In this document: positions 1-7,494 of the stretch, piece by piece
How the letters are laid out: the number at the start of each line of letters is the position of its first letter
Numbering within the stretch: position 1 is the stretch's first letter
Source: JAAYYF01 sp040255585
Lineage (GTDB): Bacteria; Deinococcota; Deinococci; Deinococcales; Trueperaceae
DNA: 64,000 bases
Direction: 5' to 3'
NCBI GenBank assembly: GCA_040255585.1
Contig: JBDZVI010000001.1
Location: 1-64,000 of the forward strand
Notes under the pieces: model-generated
What the model saw: the letters and a program-made list of their open reading frames with translations, nothing else
Databases searched by the model: none
Told to the model about the DNA's origin: nothing
Translations under genes and position numbers: made by a program

Positions 1-22
1 GGGGGGTGGTGGGTGGGAGGGG
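1..22 (+). other. G-quadruplex-type motif
   Basis: The first 22 bases contain a run of at least six G followed by GGG, GGG and GGGG separated by loops of one to four bases, which fits the G3+N1-7 rule for an intramolecular quadruplex. It lies just beyond the 3' end of the minus-strand toxin gene. No function is visible, and the G-run may continue outside the window. Confidence 0.4.
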
Positions 23-102
23 CTGAAAGTGACGTGAGGGAGGTTAGCGTTTGTTCTTCTATTTGGTGACAACTGCGGTCAAACCGCCCTAGTGACAACC
101 GC

Positions 103-495
103 CTACCAGATCGCTTCTACCAACCCGCTCGCCTGGATGCGCGAATCCTTGGTGACGAGCGGCACGCCTAGTCGCAGAGCCGTCGCGACGATCAACCGGT
201 CCGCGGGATCGGGATGCAGGGGCGAAAGCTCGACGGCGCCCAAGGCGATGGATGGGTCTATGGCCTCGAAGCGGAAGAAGGAAAGCGCAAGGCAACCTCG
301 GACGAGCGCGGTCATGCCGATAGCGAGTTCCAGTCGGCCCTTCTTGACCAGAAGAGCCGCTTCCCACACGCTGATGGCGGACACGACGATGCGATCATCG
401 CGCTTGGCCAGCTCGATCCGCTCTGCCGCGGCCCGACCGAGCCGACCAGGATCGCTTAGCCACCAGAGCCACGCATGCGTGTCGAGCAGGATCAC
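103..495 (-). CDS. vapC: VapC-like PIN-domain toxin
   Basis: A 130-residue PIN-domain protein, the usual size for a VapC ribonuclease toxin. Seen: the N-terminal ILLDTHAWLWW strand with the first acidic metal ligand (D5), a central acidic residue (E45, in SVWEAALL) and the C-terminal DPADRLIVATAL segment followed by LVTKD. These are the Mg-binding acidic positions of PIN nucleases. The GTG start overlaps the stop of the upstream antitoxin gene (GTGA), so the two are translationally coupled. By family, it would cut RNA (often initiator tRNA or rRNA) when freed from its antitoxin. The target cannot be read from the sequence. It belongs to the DTHxxLWW subgroup often paired with Phd/YefM-type antitoxins. 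Confidence 0.85.
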   Translation of the reverse strand: MILLDTHAWLWWLSDPGRLGRAAAERIELAKRDDRIVVSAISVWEAALLVKKGRLELAIGMTALVRGCLALSFFRFEAIDPSIALGAVELSPLHPDPADRLIVATALRLGVPLVTKDSRIQASGLVEAIW

Positions 496-719
496 CGAAG
501 CGCCTCCCAGTCGTCTTCTGCCACCGGCTCCGTTGGGTCGTCGTATCGGAGTACGACTCCCTGCAGCAGTCGGAGCGCCTCGTCGTCATCGCTATACGGC
601 TCGATACGGATCACCAGGCGGCCCCGGTCCGTTACGAACAGTGGCTCTCCTGTCGACTCGACTTCGCGAAGGTACTCGAGAACCTTCGGCTTGAGATCTG
701 ACTTGGAGACTGTTCGCAT
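492..719 (-). CDS. vapB: Antitoxin, Phd/YefM-like (VapB partner)
   Basis: A 75-residue protein directly upstream of the PIN toxin and overlapping it by four bases. The N-terminal part (SKSDLKPKVLEYLREVESTGEPLFVTDRGRLVIRI in shortened view: SKSDLK, EPLFVTDRGRLV) has the layout of a Phd/YefM antitoxin, a DNA-binding fold made around the 'VTDRGR' strand. The acidic C-terminus (DDEALR, DDPTEPVAEDDWEAL) is the likely toxin-wrapping tail. Two in-frame ATGs lie at 725 and 719. A GGAGG Shine-Dalgarno sequence abuts the first but sits six bases from the second, so 719 is the better start. It should neutralise the toxin and repress its own operon. Confidence 0.8.
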   Translation of the reverse strand: MRTVSKSDLKPKVLEYLREVESTGEPLFVTDRGRLVIRIEPYSDDDEALRLLQGVVLRYDDPTEPVAEDDWEALR

Positions 720-749
720 CGCCATCCTCCTCGCGCTCGCTCCAGGGAC

Positions 750-782
750 ATTATGCCCATAGTCTGTGACCATGGACATAAT
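750..782. promoter_or_regulatory. Candidate vapBC operator
   Basis: An imperfect inverted repeat, ATTATGCCC and GGACATAAT (8 of 9 positions pair), is centred near 766, about 30-60 bases upstream of the antitoxin start. It sits in an AT-rich patch that contrasts with the GC-rich surroundings. Toxin-antitoxin operons usually carry such an autoregulatory site over the promoter. No clear -35/-10 pair could be fixed. Confidence 0.4.
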
Positions 783-914
783 ACTATTATCAGGCTGGTT
801 TAGCGATGGTCGCGGCCTCCACTGGCACACCGTTAGAATACTCGCGTCGCCGCTGCGGGATGCCTCTCTTGGCGTTGGTCCTGAAGACCTCGTGTAGCTC
901 TGTGTACTCCGACC

Positions 915-1322
915 GTGACAGGCACTGACGTCGTCCCAGCCAACCCTCGCTTCCTTCCCCTGACCGGCACGCTCAACACCCGGGACCTGGGAGGGGTAGC
1001 GGTGCCTGGCCATGGCACTACGCGCCAAGGCGTCTTCTGCCGTTCCGAGATCCCGATGGGACTGAGCGTTTCCGACAAGGGTCTGCCTCGCGAGTTGGGC
1101 CTGACGACCGTGATCGATCTCCGGCAGGATCACGAGTTGGAGCGCGACGCCAACGACCTATATGGTCAAGTCGGGAGCGCCTATCTAAGGCGGGCAGGGG
1201 TGTCCGAGCGAGTCTTGCAACGGGCAAGGAGAAGCTTCTCTCCTGACGGCGGCGCTGCGCGCCTCCAGCACGTGATCACAGAACGTAGGGTGGGTGGCTC
1301 TGGCGCGTCGAGCACGCGCTAG
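915..1322 (+). pseudogene. Truncated tyrosine phosphatase-like fragment
   Basis: The first 75 residues match the N-terminal part of the Y_phosphatase3 family of protein tyrosine/serine phosphatases: LNTRDLGG near residue 20, then RQGVFCRSEIP, a leucine-rich stretch, LGLTTVIDLR near residue 65 and an acidic DHELE. After about residue 80 the similarity stops and an arginine-rich, low-complexity tail runs to the stop. The catalytic HCxxGxxR loop, normally some 60 residues further on, is absent in this frame and I do not see it in the following 300 bases. The reading frame starts at GTG with no clear ribosome site. This is most likely a decayed gene; expression of a short product is possible but would be inactive as a phosphatase. 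Confidence 0.6.
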
Positions 1323-1690
1323 TCACCCACCTCGCTCTTATCCCTCGCCACGTCCGCGCCTGTGGCTGGGAACTCGCTGTCCCTAAGTCCAGCAACGATC
1401 TTTCATAGCGACACGTCCGACGCGCCGCTGACGCGCGAACCAGCTACCCACCAGCTTAGGTCGTAACGACCCGTTGCTATGCCGGCACCCTTCGGCTATA
1501 GTCATCTCGTTCAAAAGACGCCCTGCATGTCCAAGTATCTTGGGCAGGCAGCCGGGCTAGCTGCTGGCCCCCCAGCTATCTCCCGTTCCCTATCTGTTTC
1601 ACGCAAACGATCCACACGAGCGCCTAGACGCCTCCGTAACCGCCGTCAACGCCGGCAGCGACCGAGCGCACGTAGCAGAAGGGAAGTGAC
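1323..1690. other. Intergenic region without a recognisable gene
   Basis: About 370 bases between the phosphatase fragment and the heme-copper operon. The short open frames here are arginine-rich and look like noise. The region must contain the promoter of the operon at 1691, but I could not identify a convincing -35/-10 pair or a regulator site. A ribosome-binding stretch (AGAAGGGAAG) precedes the 1691 start. Confidence 0.5.
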
Positions 1691-2212
1691 ATGGAGATCC
1701 AAGGCAAGATCCTTCTCACTTTCGGAGTGCTGAGCCTGTTGACGCTCGCGCTCTTCGTGGTCGTGGCGTGGTCGTCGCGCGGCTCCCCCAAGGACTACGC
1801 CGAGGTCCAGCCCGCGGGCTACGGCGTGAGGAAGGTCTGGTTCTGGGTCCTGCTCGCCGCGATAGTAGTGGCCTTCGGCCTGTCGGGCCGGTTGTCGCCA
1901 TACTCGAGGGCCGAAGCCGCCCCGGACGCGGTCAGCTTCCCCATCGTGGCGCGGCAGTACGTCTTCGAGAACATCCCCGAGGTAGTGCCGTACGACGTGC
2001 CCGTCGTGTTCAACCTGACCTCGATCGACGTCAACCACGGCTTCGCCATCTACGACGCCAAGGACCGGATCATCGGCCAGGTGCAGGCCATGCCGGGCTA
2101 CGCCAACGACCTGCGCGTGACGTTCAAGGAGAAGGGCAAGTACATAGTGCGCTGCCTGGAGTTCTGCGGCATCAACCACGCCTTCATGCAAGGCAGCTTC
2201 GAGGTGAGGTGA
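1691..2212 (+). CDS. B-family heme-copper reductase subunit II (CuA)
   Basis: A 173-residue electron-input subunit of a ba3-like terminal reductase. Two N-terminal membrane helices (about residues 8-27 and 48-64) are followed by a periplasmic cupredoxin domain. The CuA ligands are visible: H116 in DVNHGF, then C155, E157, C159, H163 and M166 in CLEFCGINHAFM, so the binuclear copper centre should be intact and accept electrons from a cytochrome c. The two helices are unusual for the short Thermus ba3 subunit II, which has one. It is the first gene of a three-gene operon; the catalytic subunit starts one base after its stop. Family membership is clear. Whether the substrate is oxygen or nitric oxide depends on the catalytic subunit. 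Confidence 0.9.
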   Translation: MEIQGKILLTFGVLSLLTLALFVVVAWSSRGSPKDYAEVQPAGYGVRKVWFWVLLAAIVVAFGLSGRLSPYSRAEAAPDAVSFPIVARQYVFENIPEVVPYDVPVVFNLTSIDVNHGFAIYDAKDRIIGQVQAMPGYANDLRVTFKEKGKYIVRCLEFCGINHAFMQGSFEVR

Positions 2213-2213
2213 A

Positions 2214-3740
2214 GTGAGCGCGTCCACCGACAGCTTCCCGGTTCGCCGCATCATGGCCCTGTATCTCATGACCGGTCTCGCCCTGGTCGTGCTGCTCATG
2301 GTCGTCGGCCTCCTCATGCGCATGTCCCAGGCCGGCTGGATCCGCCTCACTTCTGTCGACTTCTACGCGCTGATGACCCTGCACGGCGCCGGCATGATCG
2401 CAGCCCTGGTGCTATGCGGCATGGGCGGGCTGTGGTACCTCATCCGCCGCGAGGTCGCCATGTCCGCGAGCCTTGCGCTGTGGGCATACGGGCTCGCCGT
2501 CGGCGGCGTGGTGCTCGTCGCGGCCGCGGCCGCGTTCGGCAAGTTCGGCGCAGCCTGGACCTTCCTGTACCCTCTGCCGTTCCTGAACCCGACCTGGCCG
2601 GCCTGGTCGATCGGCGCCTTCCTGGTCGGCATGACCCTGATCGTCCTTGGCTGGTCGGTGTGGTGCATCCAGATGCTCGAGGCCGTGCTGCGCGGCTTCG
2701 GGGGCTTCCGAGGCGTCCTCGGCTGGGACGCGGTCTTCACACCCAAGGCGTTCGCGGCGTCCGGACGCAAACTACCGCCTCCGCAAGTCCTGCCCGCCTT
2801 CGTCATCGCCCTCGACGGACTCCTGGCGGCCGCCGCCGCCAGCCTGCTCGGGGTGGCCCTGCTCGTCCACTGGCTCGACCCGTCCGTGCCGCTCGACGCC
2901 CTCTGGGCGAAGAACATCACCTACTTCTTCGGTCACGACCTCGCTAACTTCATCATCTACATGCTCATCGCGCAGGTCTACGTCGGGCTGCCCGCGTATG
3001 CCCGCCGCCCGTGGAAGAACACGCGGGTGCTCACGCTCGGATGGTGGGGCACGCTGGTGTTCCTGCTGCTGGCGTTCCCTCACCATCTCTACATGGACTT
3101 CGCGCAACCTGTCTGGATCCAGTACCTGGGACTAGGGGCCTCCTACGTGTCGTCGATACCGGTGGCGGTAGTCACCGTCTTCGGCGGCCTCCTGCTCGTC
3201 TGGCGCTCCGGCATGCGCTGGGGTCTCGGCTCGATCTTCATGTACGCGGGCATGGCCGGCTGGATCCTGGGCGGGATCGGCGCCCTGCTCGACGCGACCA
3301 TCCAGTTCAACCTGCACCTGCACAACACGCTCTGGGTGCCGGCCCATTTCCATACGTACCTGCTGGGGGCGTCGTTCCTCTTCGCCATCGGCTGGGTCTT
3401 CGCCATGCTCGAGGGGCGGAGCGAGAACCCGACCTCCTCAGCGATGCGCTGGACCATAGGTGTCACGGTGCTGGGCGGCATCGGGCTCCTCGTGGCCACG
3501 TTCTACCTGGCGGGCGCCGCGAGCGTACCGCGCCGCTACGACGTCGAACCCGCGCCGGGTCCGGTGTTCGCCGGCTGGGGTTCGGTCGGGGCGATCATCC
3601 TGCTGATCGGATTGGCTGTCGCGTTCTTCGAGGGGATGAGGATCTGGCGGGGGCTGAAGCAAGCCCGGACGCATGTCGAGTGGCCCTGGTCGCCAGAACC
3701 CGCAACGCAAACCGCCCGCTCTGGTGGAGGTGCCAGATGA
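2214..3740 (+). CDS. B-family heme-copper reductase subunit I lacking the active-site Tyr
   Basis: A 508-residue, roughly 12-helix membrane protein. All heme and copper histidines can be placed: H57 (low-spin heme), H241, H290 and H291 (CuB), H378 (high-spin heme) and H380 (low-spin heme, in VPAHFH). The HNTLWVPAHFH block near 370-380 is typical of ba3-type enzymes. In oxygen reductases the CuB helix reads HPxxY, with a Tyr four residues after His that is cross-linked to it. Here the segment is FFGHDLANF, so that position is N245 and HP is replaced by HD. Loss of this Tyr is a known trait of the nitric oxide reductase-type relatives (sNOR, gNOR and eNOR groups). Annotation as plain cytochrome c oxidase may therefore be wrong. 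GTG start, one base after subunit II; overlaps the next gene by four bases. Confidence 0.88.
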   Translation: MSASTDSFPVRRIMALYLMTGLALVVLLMVVGLLMRMSQAGWIRLTSVDFYALMTLHGAGMIAALVLCGMGGLWYLIRREVAMSASLALWAYGLAVGGVVLVAAAAAFGKFGAAWTFLYPLPFLNPTWPAWSIGAFLVGMTLIVLGWSVWCIQMLEAVLRGFGGFRGVLGWDAVFTPKAFAASGRKLPPPQVLPAFVIALDGLLAAAAASLLGVALLVHWLDPSVPLDALWAKNITYFFGHDLANFIIYMLIAQVYVGLPAYARRPWKNTRVLTLGWWGTLVFLLLAFPHHLYMDFAQPVWIQYLGLGASYVSSIPVAVVTVFGGLLLVWRSGMRWGLGSIFMYAGMAGWILGGIGALLDATIQFNLHLHNTLWVPAHFHTYLLGASFLFAIGWVFAMLEGRSENPTSSAMRWTIGVTVLGGIGLLVATFYLAGAASVPRRYDVEPAPGPVFAGWGSVGAIILLIGLAVAFFEGMRIWRGLKQARTHVEWPWSPEPATQTARSGGGAR

Positions 3741-4648
3741 CGGGCTCCAGGCGCTTCGCGGCGGGCACCATCGCCCTCGTCCTGATCGGGTACGTCTCCA
3801 TCGTCGTGGCCTGGCTCCACCTGGGCCTACCCTCGCCAGACCACAGCATCAAGGACCACCACCTGCAGCACCTGTTCTTCCTCATCGGCGGCGGCCTGTG
3901 GGGCATCGCGCTTGCGCGGTGGTTGGCGCGTAGGCATCCTCACGGGCAGCAGAGCGCATGGCTCGCCCCCGCGCTACTGGCGCCGATGGCCGCGATGTTC
4001 CTCATGTGGCCGTCCGCCTACCCGTACGTGGAGAGCAGGCCCTTCCTCCACGCCTCCATGCACCTCGTGTTCGTGGGGCTCGGAGCTCTGACGACGTTCG
4101 CCGGCTACCGGTACACCCGAGTGGTCTCGTGGCTACTTGGCGGTTCGCTCGCGGTCATGGCCTGGTTGGCCGCGTTCTTCTTCGGGGTCACGCCGCAGCC
4201 CGACCCGGCCGTAGAGGCCATCATCAACGCGCGCCCCGTGGCGCCTGCGACGGCCTCGGCCCACGGCCAGAAGGTCTTCGACCAGATCTGCGCTTCCTGC
4301 CACATGCCGACGGGCGCGGGTCTGCCCGGAGCGTTCCCGCCGTTGGCAGGGCACCTCCCGGAACTACTGGCGGCGGGTGGGCGTGACTACGTGAAGCAAG
4401 TCGTTCTCTACGGTCTGCAGGGTGCCATCACCGTCGGTGGGCAGACGTACAACAGCGTCATGCCGCCGTGGCAGCAGCTGAGCGATCAGGAGATCGCCGA
4501 TGCGCTCAACTACGCCGCGACGGCCTGGGGGAACGCGCTGCCCGCGGGAGAATCGTCCTTCGAAGCCAGTGAGATCGCGGCCGCGCGGGGTCAGGGACTG
4601 AATGCCCAGCAGGTCCATGACGCTCGGGAGCGGGTGGGGCTGCCTTGA
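3737..4648 (+). CDS. Membrane protein fused to cytochrome c, third reductase subunit
   Basis: A 303-residue protein starting at an ATGA overlap with the catalytic subunit, behind a GGAGGTG ribosome site. Residues 1-150 form about five membrane helices containing several histidines (H41, H42 and H45 before helix 2; H105 and H109 in the fourth), which could ligate a heme. Residues 175-270 are a class I cytochrome c domain: CASCH at 185-189 binds heme c, and M242 in NSVMPPW is the likely axial ligand. The C-terminal 35 residues are polar. Its place in the operon suggests that it is the electron entry module feeding CuA or an integral subunit. I do not recognise a named family for the membrane half. 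Confidence 0.8.
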   Translation: MTGSRRFAAGTIALVLIGYVSIVVAWLHLGLPSPDHSIKDHHLQHLFFLIGGGLWGIALARWLARRHPHGQQSAWLAPALLAPMAAMFLMWPSAYPYVESRPFLHASMHLVFVGLGALTTFAGYRYTRVVSWLLGGSLAVMAWLAAFFFGVTPQPDPAVEAIINARPVAPATASAHGQKVFDQICASCHMPTGAGLPGAFPPLAGHLPELLAAGGRDYVKQVVLYGLQGAITVGGQTYNSVMPPWQQLSDQEIADALNYAATAWGNALPAGESSFEASEIAAARGQGLNAQQVHDARERVGLP

Positions 4649-4655
4649 TCGTCGT

Positions 4656-4686
4656 GCCCGGCGACTATCATCGATGGTCGCCGGGC
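4656..4686 (+). terminator. Hairpin terminator after the reductase operon
   Basis: A perfect 10-base inverted repeat (GCCCGGCGAC / GTCGCCGGGC) with an 11-base loop begins eight bases after the stop of the cytochrome fusion gene. There is no T-run after it. The minus-strand gene ending at 4819 converges on it, so it may act in both directions. Confidence 0.65.
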
Positions 4687-4818
4687 CACCGTCTAGGGTC
4701 AACGGGAGACCACGTGGCTCGCGGATCTTGAGTCGACATACCGTGCCATTCGACGAGGCCCTGTCTTCTCAGCGCCTCGAGGCGGCCGAGATGTCGTGAA
4801 TACCGAGCACGGCCCAGG

Positions 4819-5937
4819 CTACGCCGGGGCGCTGGTCCTCAACGTCACCACCCGCGACTCGCGCGCCGCGACGAGCACGGACTCCATCACTTCCAGTACG
4901 TGCAGAGCGAGTTCGCCGCTGGCCCGGTGGGGCGCGCCGCGGCGCATGGCCTCAACCATGTCCTCGAGGCCGATGCCGCGGCTGTTCTCCTGCGAGCCGG
5001 GTAGTAGCGGCACCTCGCTCCAGGCATCCTCCCCTGCCCTCCGGATCTTGACCGGGCCGCCGAAGGTGTTCGGGTCCGGCACGCCGAGCGTGCCTCCCGT
5101 GCCGTATACCTCGATACGCGGCAACGTGGAGGCCCAGACGTCGAAGCTGTACAGCATGGGGACCACGGCGCCGGATGCGAAGGTGAGGAGCGCGGAGACG
5201 TGCGTCGGGGTGCCGACCTTGATGGTCCTGCCGCTCGCGGGTCCGGTGGTGATGGGCCGCTCTGACAGGCCCGTGTTGACCGCGCCGGCCACCCGGCTCA
5301 CCGGGCCAAGCAGGTTCACGAGGGCCGTGAGGTAGTAGGGCCCGATGTCGAAGAGCGGGCCGGCACCCGGCTGGTAGAAGAACTCCGGGTTGGCATGCCA
5401 ATGCTCCATCCCGTGGTTAGCCATGAAGGCAACGGCCCCGACTACCGTGCCGATGGCGCCGCCCGCGATGAGCTCTCGGCACGTGCGCTGACCGCTGCCG
5501 AGGAAGGTGTCCGGCGCACAGCCCACGCGTAGACCACGCCTGTCCGCCTCGGCGAGCACGAGCGCGCCATCGTCGAACGACGTCGCCAGCGGCTTCTCCG
5601 AGTAGACGGACTTGCCTGCCCGCAGGCACTGGAGCGCCACGTCGGCGTGCGCATTTGGCACCGTGAGGTTGAGGACGAGGTCGACGCCGCCCAGGGCGAG
5701 CAACTCGCCGACGGTAGCCGCGGAGGTCACGCCGTACTGCTCGGCCTTCTGCTTGGCCCGCTCGACGTCCAGGTCGGCGACCGCCACCACTCTCGCGCTC
5801 TCGGAGCGAGAAAGGTTCTTCAGGTAGACGTCGCTGATGGTGCCGCAGCCGATCACGCCGACCCCGACCCTGCCGACCACGGCCCTGCCGGCTTGGACCT
5901 TGCCGGCTCCGAGGTCGCCCCTGTCGTCACCTTGCAT
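4819..5937 (-). CDS. Gfo/Idh/MocA family sugar dehydrogenase
   Basis: About 372 residues. The N-terminal Rossmann fold begins with VGVGVIGCGTISDVYL (GxGxxS/A nucleotide motif), and the EKPLA signature of the family follows near the end of that domain (SVYSEKPLATSF), supplying the catalytic-site lysine. The C-terminal alpha/beta domain contains GPLFDIGPYYLTALVNLLG, where Asp and Tyr lie near the sugar. The enzyme should oxidise or reduce a sugar or cyclitol hydroxyl with NAD(P). It is the last gene of the minus-strand operon that begins at 14855. A TTG at 5952 is possible, but ATG at 5937 has a GAGGGG ribosome site at proper distance. The substrate is not predictable from sequence. Confidence 0.85.
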   Translation of the reverse strand: MQGDDRGDLGAGKVQAGRAVVGRVGVGVIGCGTISDVYLKNLSRSESARVVAVADLDVERAKQKAEQYGVTSAATVGELLALGGVDLVLNLTVPNAHADVALQCLRAGKSVYSEKPLATSFDDGALVLAEADRRGLRVGCAPDTFLGSGQRTCRELIAGGAIGTVVGAVAFMANHGMEHWHANPEFFYQPGAGPLFDIGPYYLTALVNLLGPVSRVAGAVNTGLSERPITTGPASGRTIKVGTPTHVSALLTFASGAVVPMLYSFDVWASTLPRIEVYGTGGTLGVPDPNTFGGPVKIRRAGEDAWSEVPLLPGSQENSRGIGLEDMVEAMRRGAPHRASGELALHVLEVMESVLVAARESRVVTLRTSAPA

Positions 5938-5998
5938 GCCCGCCCCTCTCAAACTTCCGCGCTCGCGACCCGCGTCCGCCGCCTACCCGCGCCACCGT

Positions 5999-6766
5999 TC
6001 ACTGTGCGGCGCTCGTGCTCATGCTCGAAACGAGCTTCTCCAGGTAGGAATGGCTCTCCGCCACAGCCTCGAACATGTCCGTCTCGCAGACGTCCAACTC
6101 GACGATGAGCCACCGCGTGGCGGCCGCGTTGGCCGCGACTATGCCGGGGAGGTCGATCGCCCCCTGCCCAAGCGCCACCATCGGCCTGCCGACCTCGGCC
6201 GGCCCGTCCTTGACGTGAAGCAGGTGCGCCCTGCCACGGAACTCCGACATGACCGCGGCGGGGTCGACGCCGGCCGTCTTCATCCAGTAGACGTCGAGCT
6301 CGAAGAACACCCGCGGGTCCAGTCGCTCGAGCATGACGCGGTACGGGGTCACGCCGTCGACGGCCTCGAACTCCCACCAGTGGTTGTGGACGCCGAACGA
6401 CAGCCCCTGCGCGATCAAGAGTTCATTGGCAGCGTTGAAGCGATCGCATACCTTCTCGACCGCCTCGCGCGATCCGAACTCGGCCTTGCCGAGTGTGCAC
6501 ACGACCCGCTCCGGCGCCAGCGCGGCGACCGTGTCCATGACGGCACCCACCGCCTCGCCCTCCGGCATGCGCGCGTGAACGCTCGGCACCGCCAGGCCGA
6601 GTTCGTCGCAGAGCCGCCGGGTTCTGGTCGCCGTCTCCGGCGTGAGGCCGAACGGTTCGACACCGGCGTAACCGATGTCCGCCACGCGGCGGATGGTCCC
6701 TTCCATGTCCGCCGCCAACTCGTCGCGGAGCGAGAACAACTGCAGTCCTATGCGAACCTGGTCCAT
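5999..6766 (-). CDS. Sugar phosphate isomerase/epimerase family TIM barrel
   Basis: A 255-residue AP-endonuclease-2-fold (xylose isomerase-like) protein. Metal-site residues can be placed: E in GVEPFG, H in HNHWWEF, E and D in FFELDVYWMKT, H in LLHVKDG, and E in IVELDVCETD. Such enzymes isomerise or epimerise free or phosphorylated sugars and often pair with Gfo/Idh dehydrogenases, as here, where the Gfo gene follows 60 bases later. The start at 6766 is chosen because AAAGGGTGAG precedes it; the frame is open further upstream into the preceding gene. Likely cytoplasmic and part of the sugar operon starting at 14855. Confidence 0.85.
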   Translation of the reverse strand: MDQVRIGLQLFSLRDELAADMEGTIRRVADIGYAGVEPFGLTPETATRTRRLCDELGLAVPSVHARMPEGEAVGAVMDTVAALAPERVVCTLGKAEFGSREAVEKVCDRFNAANELLIAQGLSFGVHNHWWEFEAVDGVTPYRVMLERLDPRVFFELDVYWMKTAGVDPAAVMSEFRGRAHLLHVKDGPAEVGRPMVALGQGAIDLPGIVAANAAATRWLIVELDVCETDMFEAVAESHSYLEKLVSSMSTSAAQ

Positions 6767-6770
6767 CAAC

Positions 6771-7472
6771 TCACCCTTTCCCAGACTCGATGGCGCGACG
6801 GAAACGCTCCGTGGCTCGAACCACATCGTCCGGCTCGCTACCCGTCACGGCGAAGCCGATCAAGAAGTTGCCCACCCCATTGTCGATCAGAACAGGCAAG
6901 TCTTCCACCGTGAGACGGCGATCGGTGGGCAAGACCAGCGGTGCGGCTCCGTCGATGGCGGCAAGCCCGGCGCGCAGGCAGGCAAGGTCCTCGACCGTGA
7001 GAGGCGCGCCGAACTCGGCCGGTGGCAGGAACGACGCCTCGATGACGTCGACACCGCTGGTGGTAGCCAATGCCCTGAGCATCGGAGCGGTGAAATGCCC
7101 TTTCGGGGCAGCCCACTTCTCGATCCCCGGAACCGCCAAGAGCGCCGCGTTCATGACGTGGGCGTAGAGGTCGACGAACCCGAAGCCGAACTCGGCGTAG
7201 CTCTCGACCTCCTCGACCGACGTGCCTGGCGCGCCCCTTGGGACGATCCCGACGGGCACGTCGACGGCGGCGAGCAGTTCTGCGAGGGCTTCGGCTTCCT
7301 GCTCAAAGCTGCCGAGCCTGACCTTGGCGTACGGGTGGTCGAGGTTGATGTGAACCTTGATCCCGTCTGCGCCGGCGCTCTGGACTTCCTTGGCCAGCCT
7401 CGCGTCGTTGCGGATGAGGCTGACGCAGAGCGTGGGCCTTTCGCTTCTCAACGTCTCTGTCAAACTGCCCAT
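6771..7472 (-). CDS. TIM-barrel protein of unknown function
   Basis: A 233-residue soluble protein whose strand-helix pattern looks like a single (beta/alpha)8 barrel: TLCVSLI, GADGIKVHINLDH, VPVGIVPRG, FGFVDLYAH, GVDVIEASF, LVLPTDR and NFLIGFAVTG would be successive strands. The KVH, NLDH and EASF segments offer candidate catalytic Lys, Asp and Glu residues. I do not recognise the family with confidence. It could be an aldolase or isomerase for the sugar handled by this operon. A good ribosome site (AGGAG, six-base spacing) precedes the ATG. Four bases separate it from the isomerase/epimerase downstream, so the two are probably co-translated. Confidence 0.7.
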   Translation of the reverse strand: MGSLTETLRSERPTLCVSLIRNDARLAKEVQSAGADGIKVHINLDHPYAKVRLGSFEQEAEALAELLAAVDVPVGIVPRGAPGTSVEEVESYAEFGFGFVDLYAHVMNAALLAVPGIEKWAAPKGHFTAPMLRALATTSGVDVIEASFLPPAEFGAPLTVEDLACLRAGLAAIDGAAPLVLPTDRRLTVEDLPVLIDNGVGNFLIGFAVTGSEPDDVVRATERFRRAIESGKG

Positions 7473-7494
7473 GGTCGACTCCTAACCTTAGTCA

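Noticed and set aside
66..102. GTGACAACTGC and GTGACAACCGC, 26 bases apart, downstream of vapC
   Set aside because: A short near-repeat close to the window edge with no structure around it; too little to call an attachment site or terminator.
1479..1733. 84-codon frame upstream of and overlapping the CuA subunit gene
   Set aside because: Arginine/serine-rich without any motif or ribosome site, and it overlaps the start of a clear gene.
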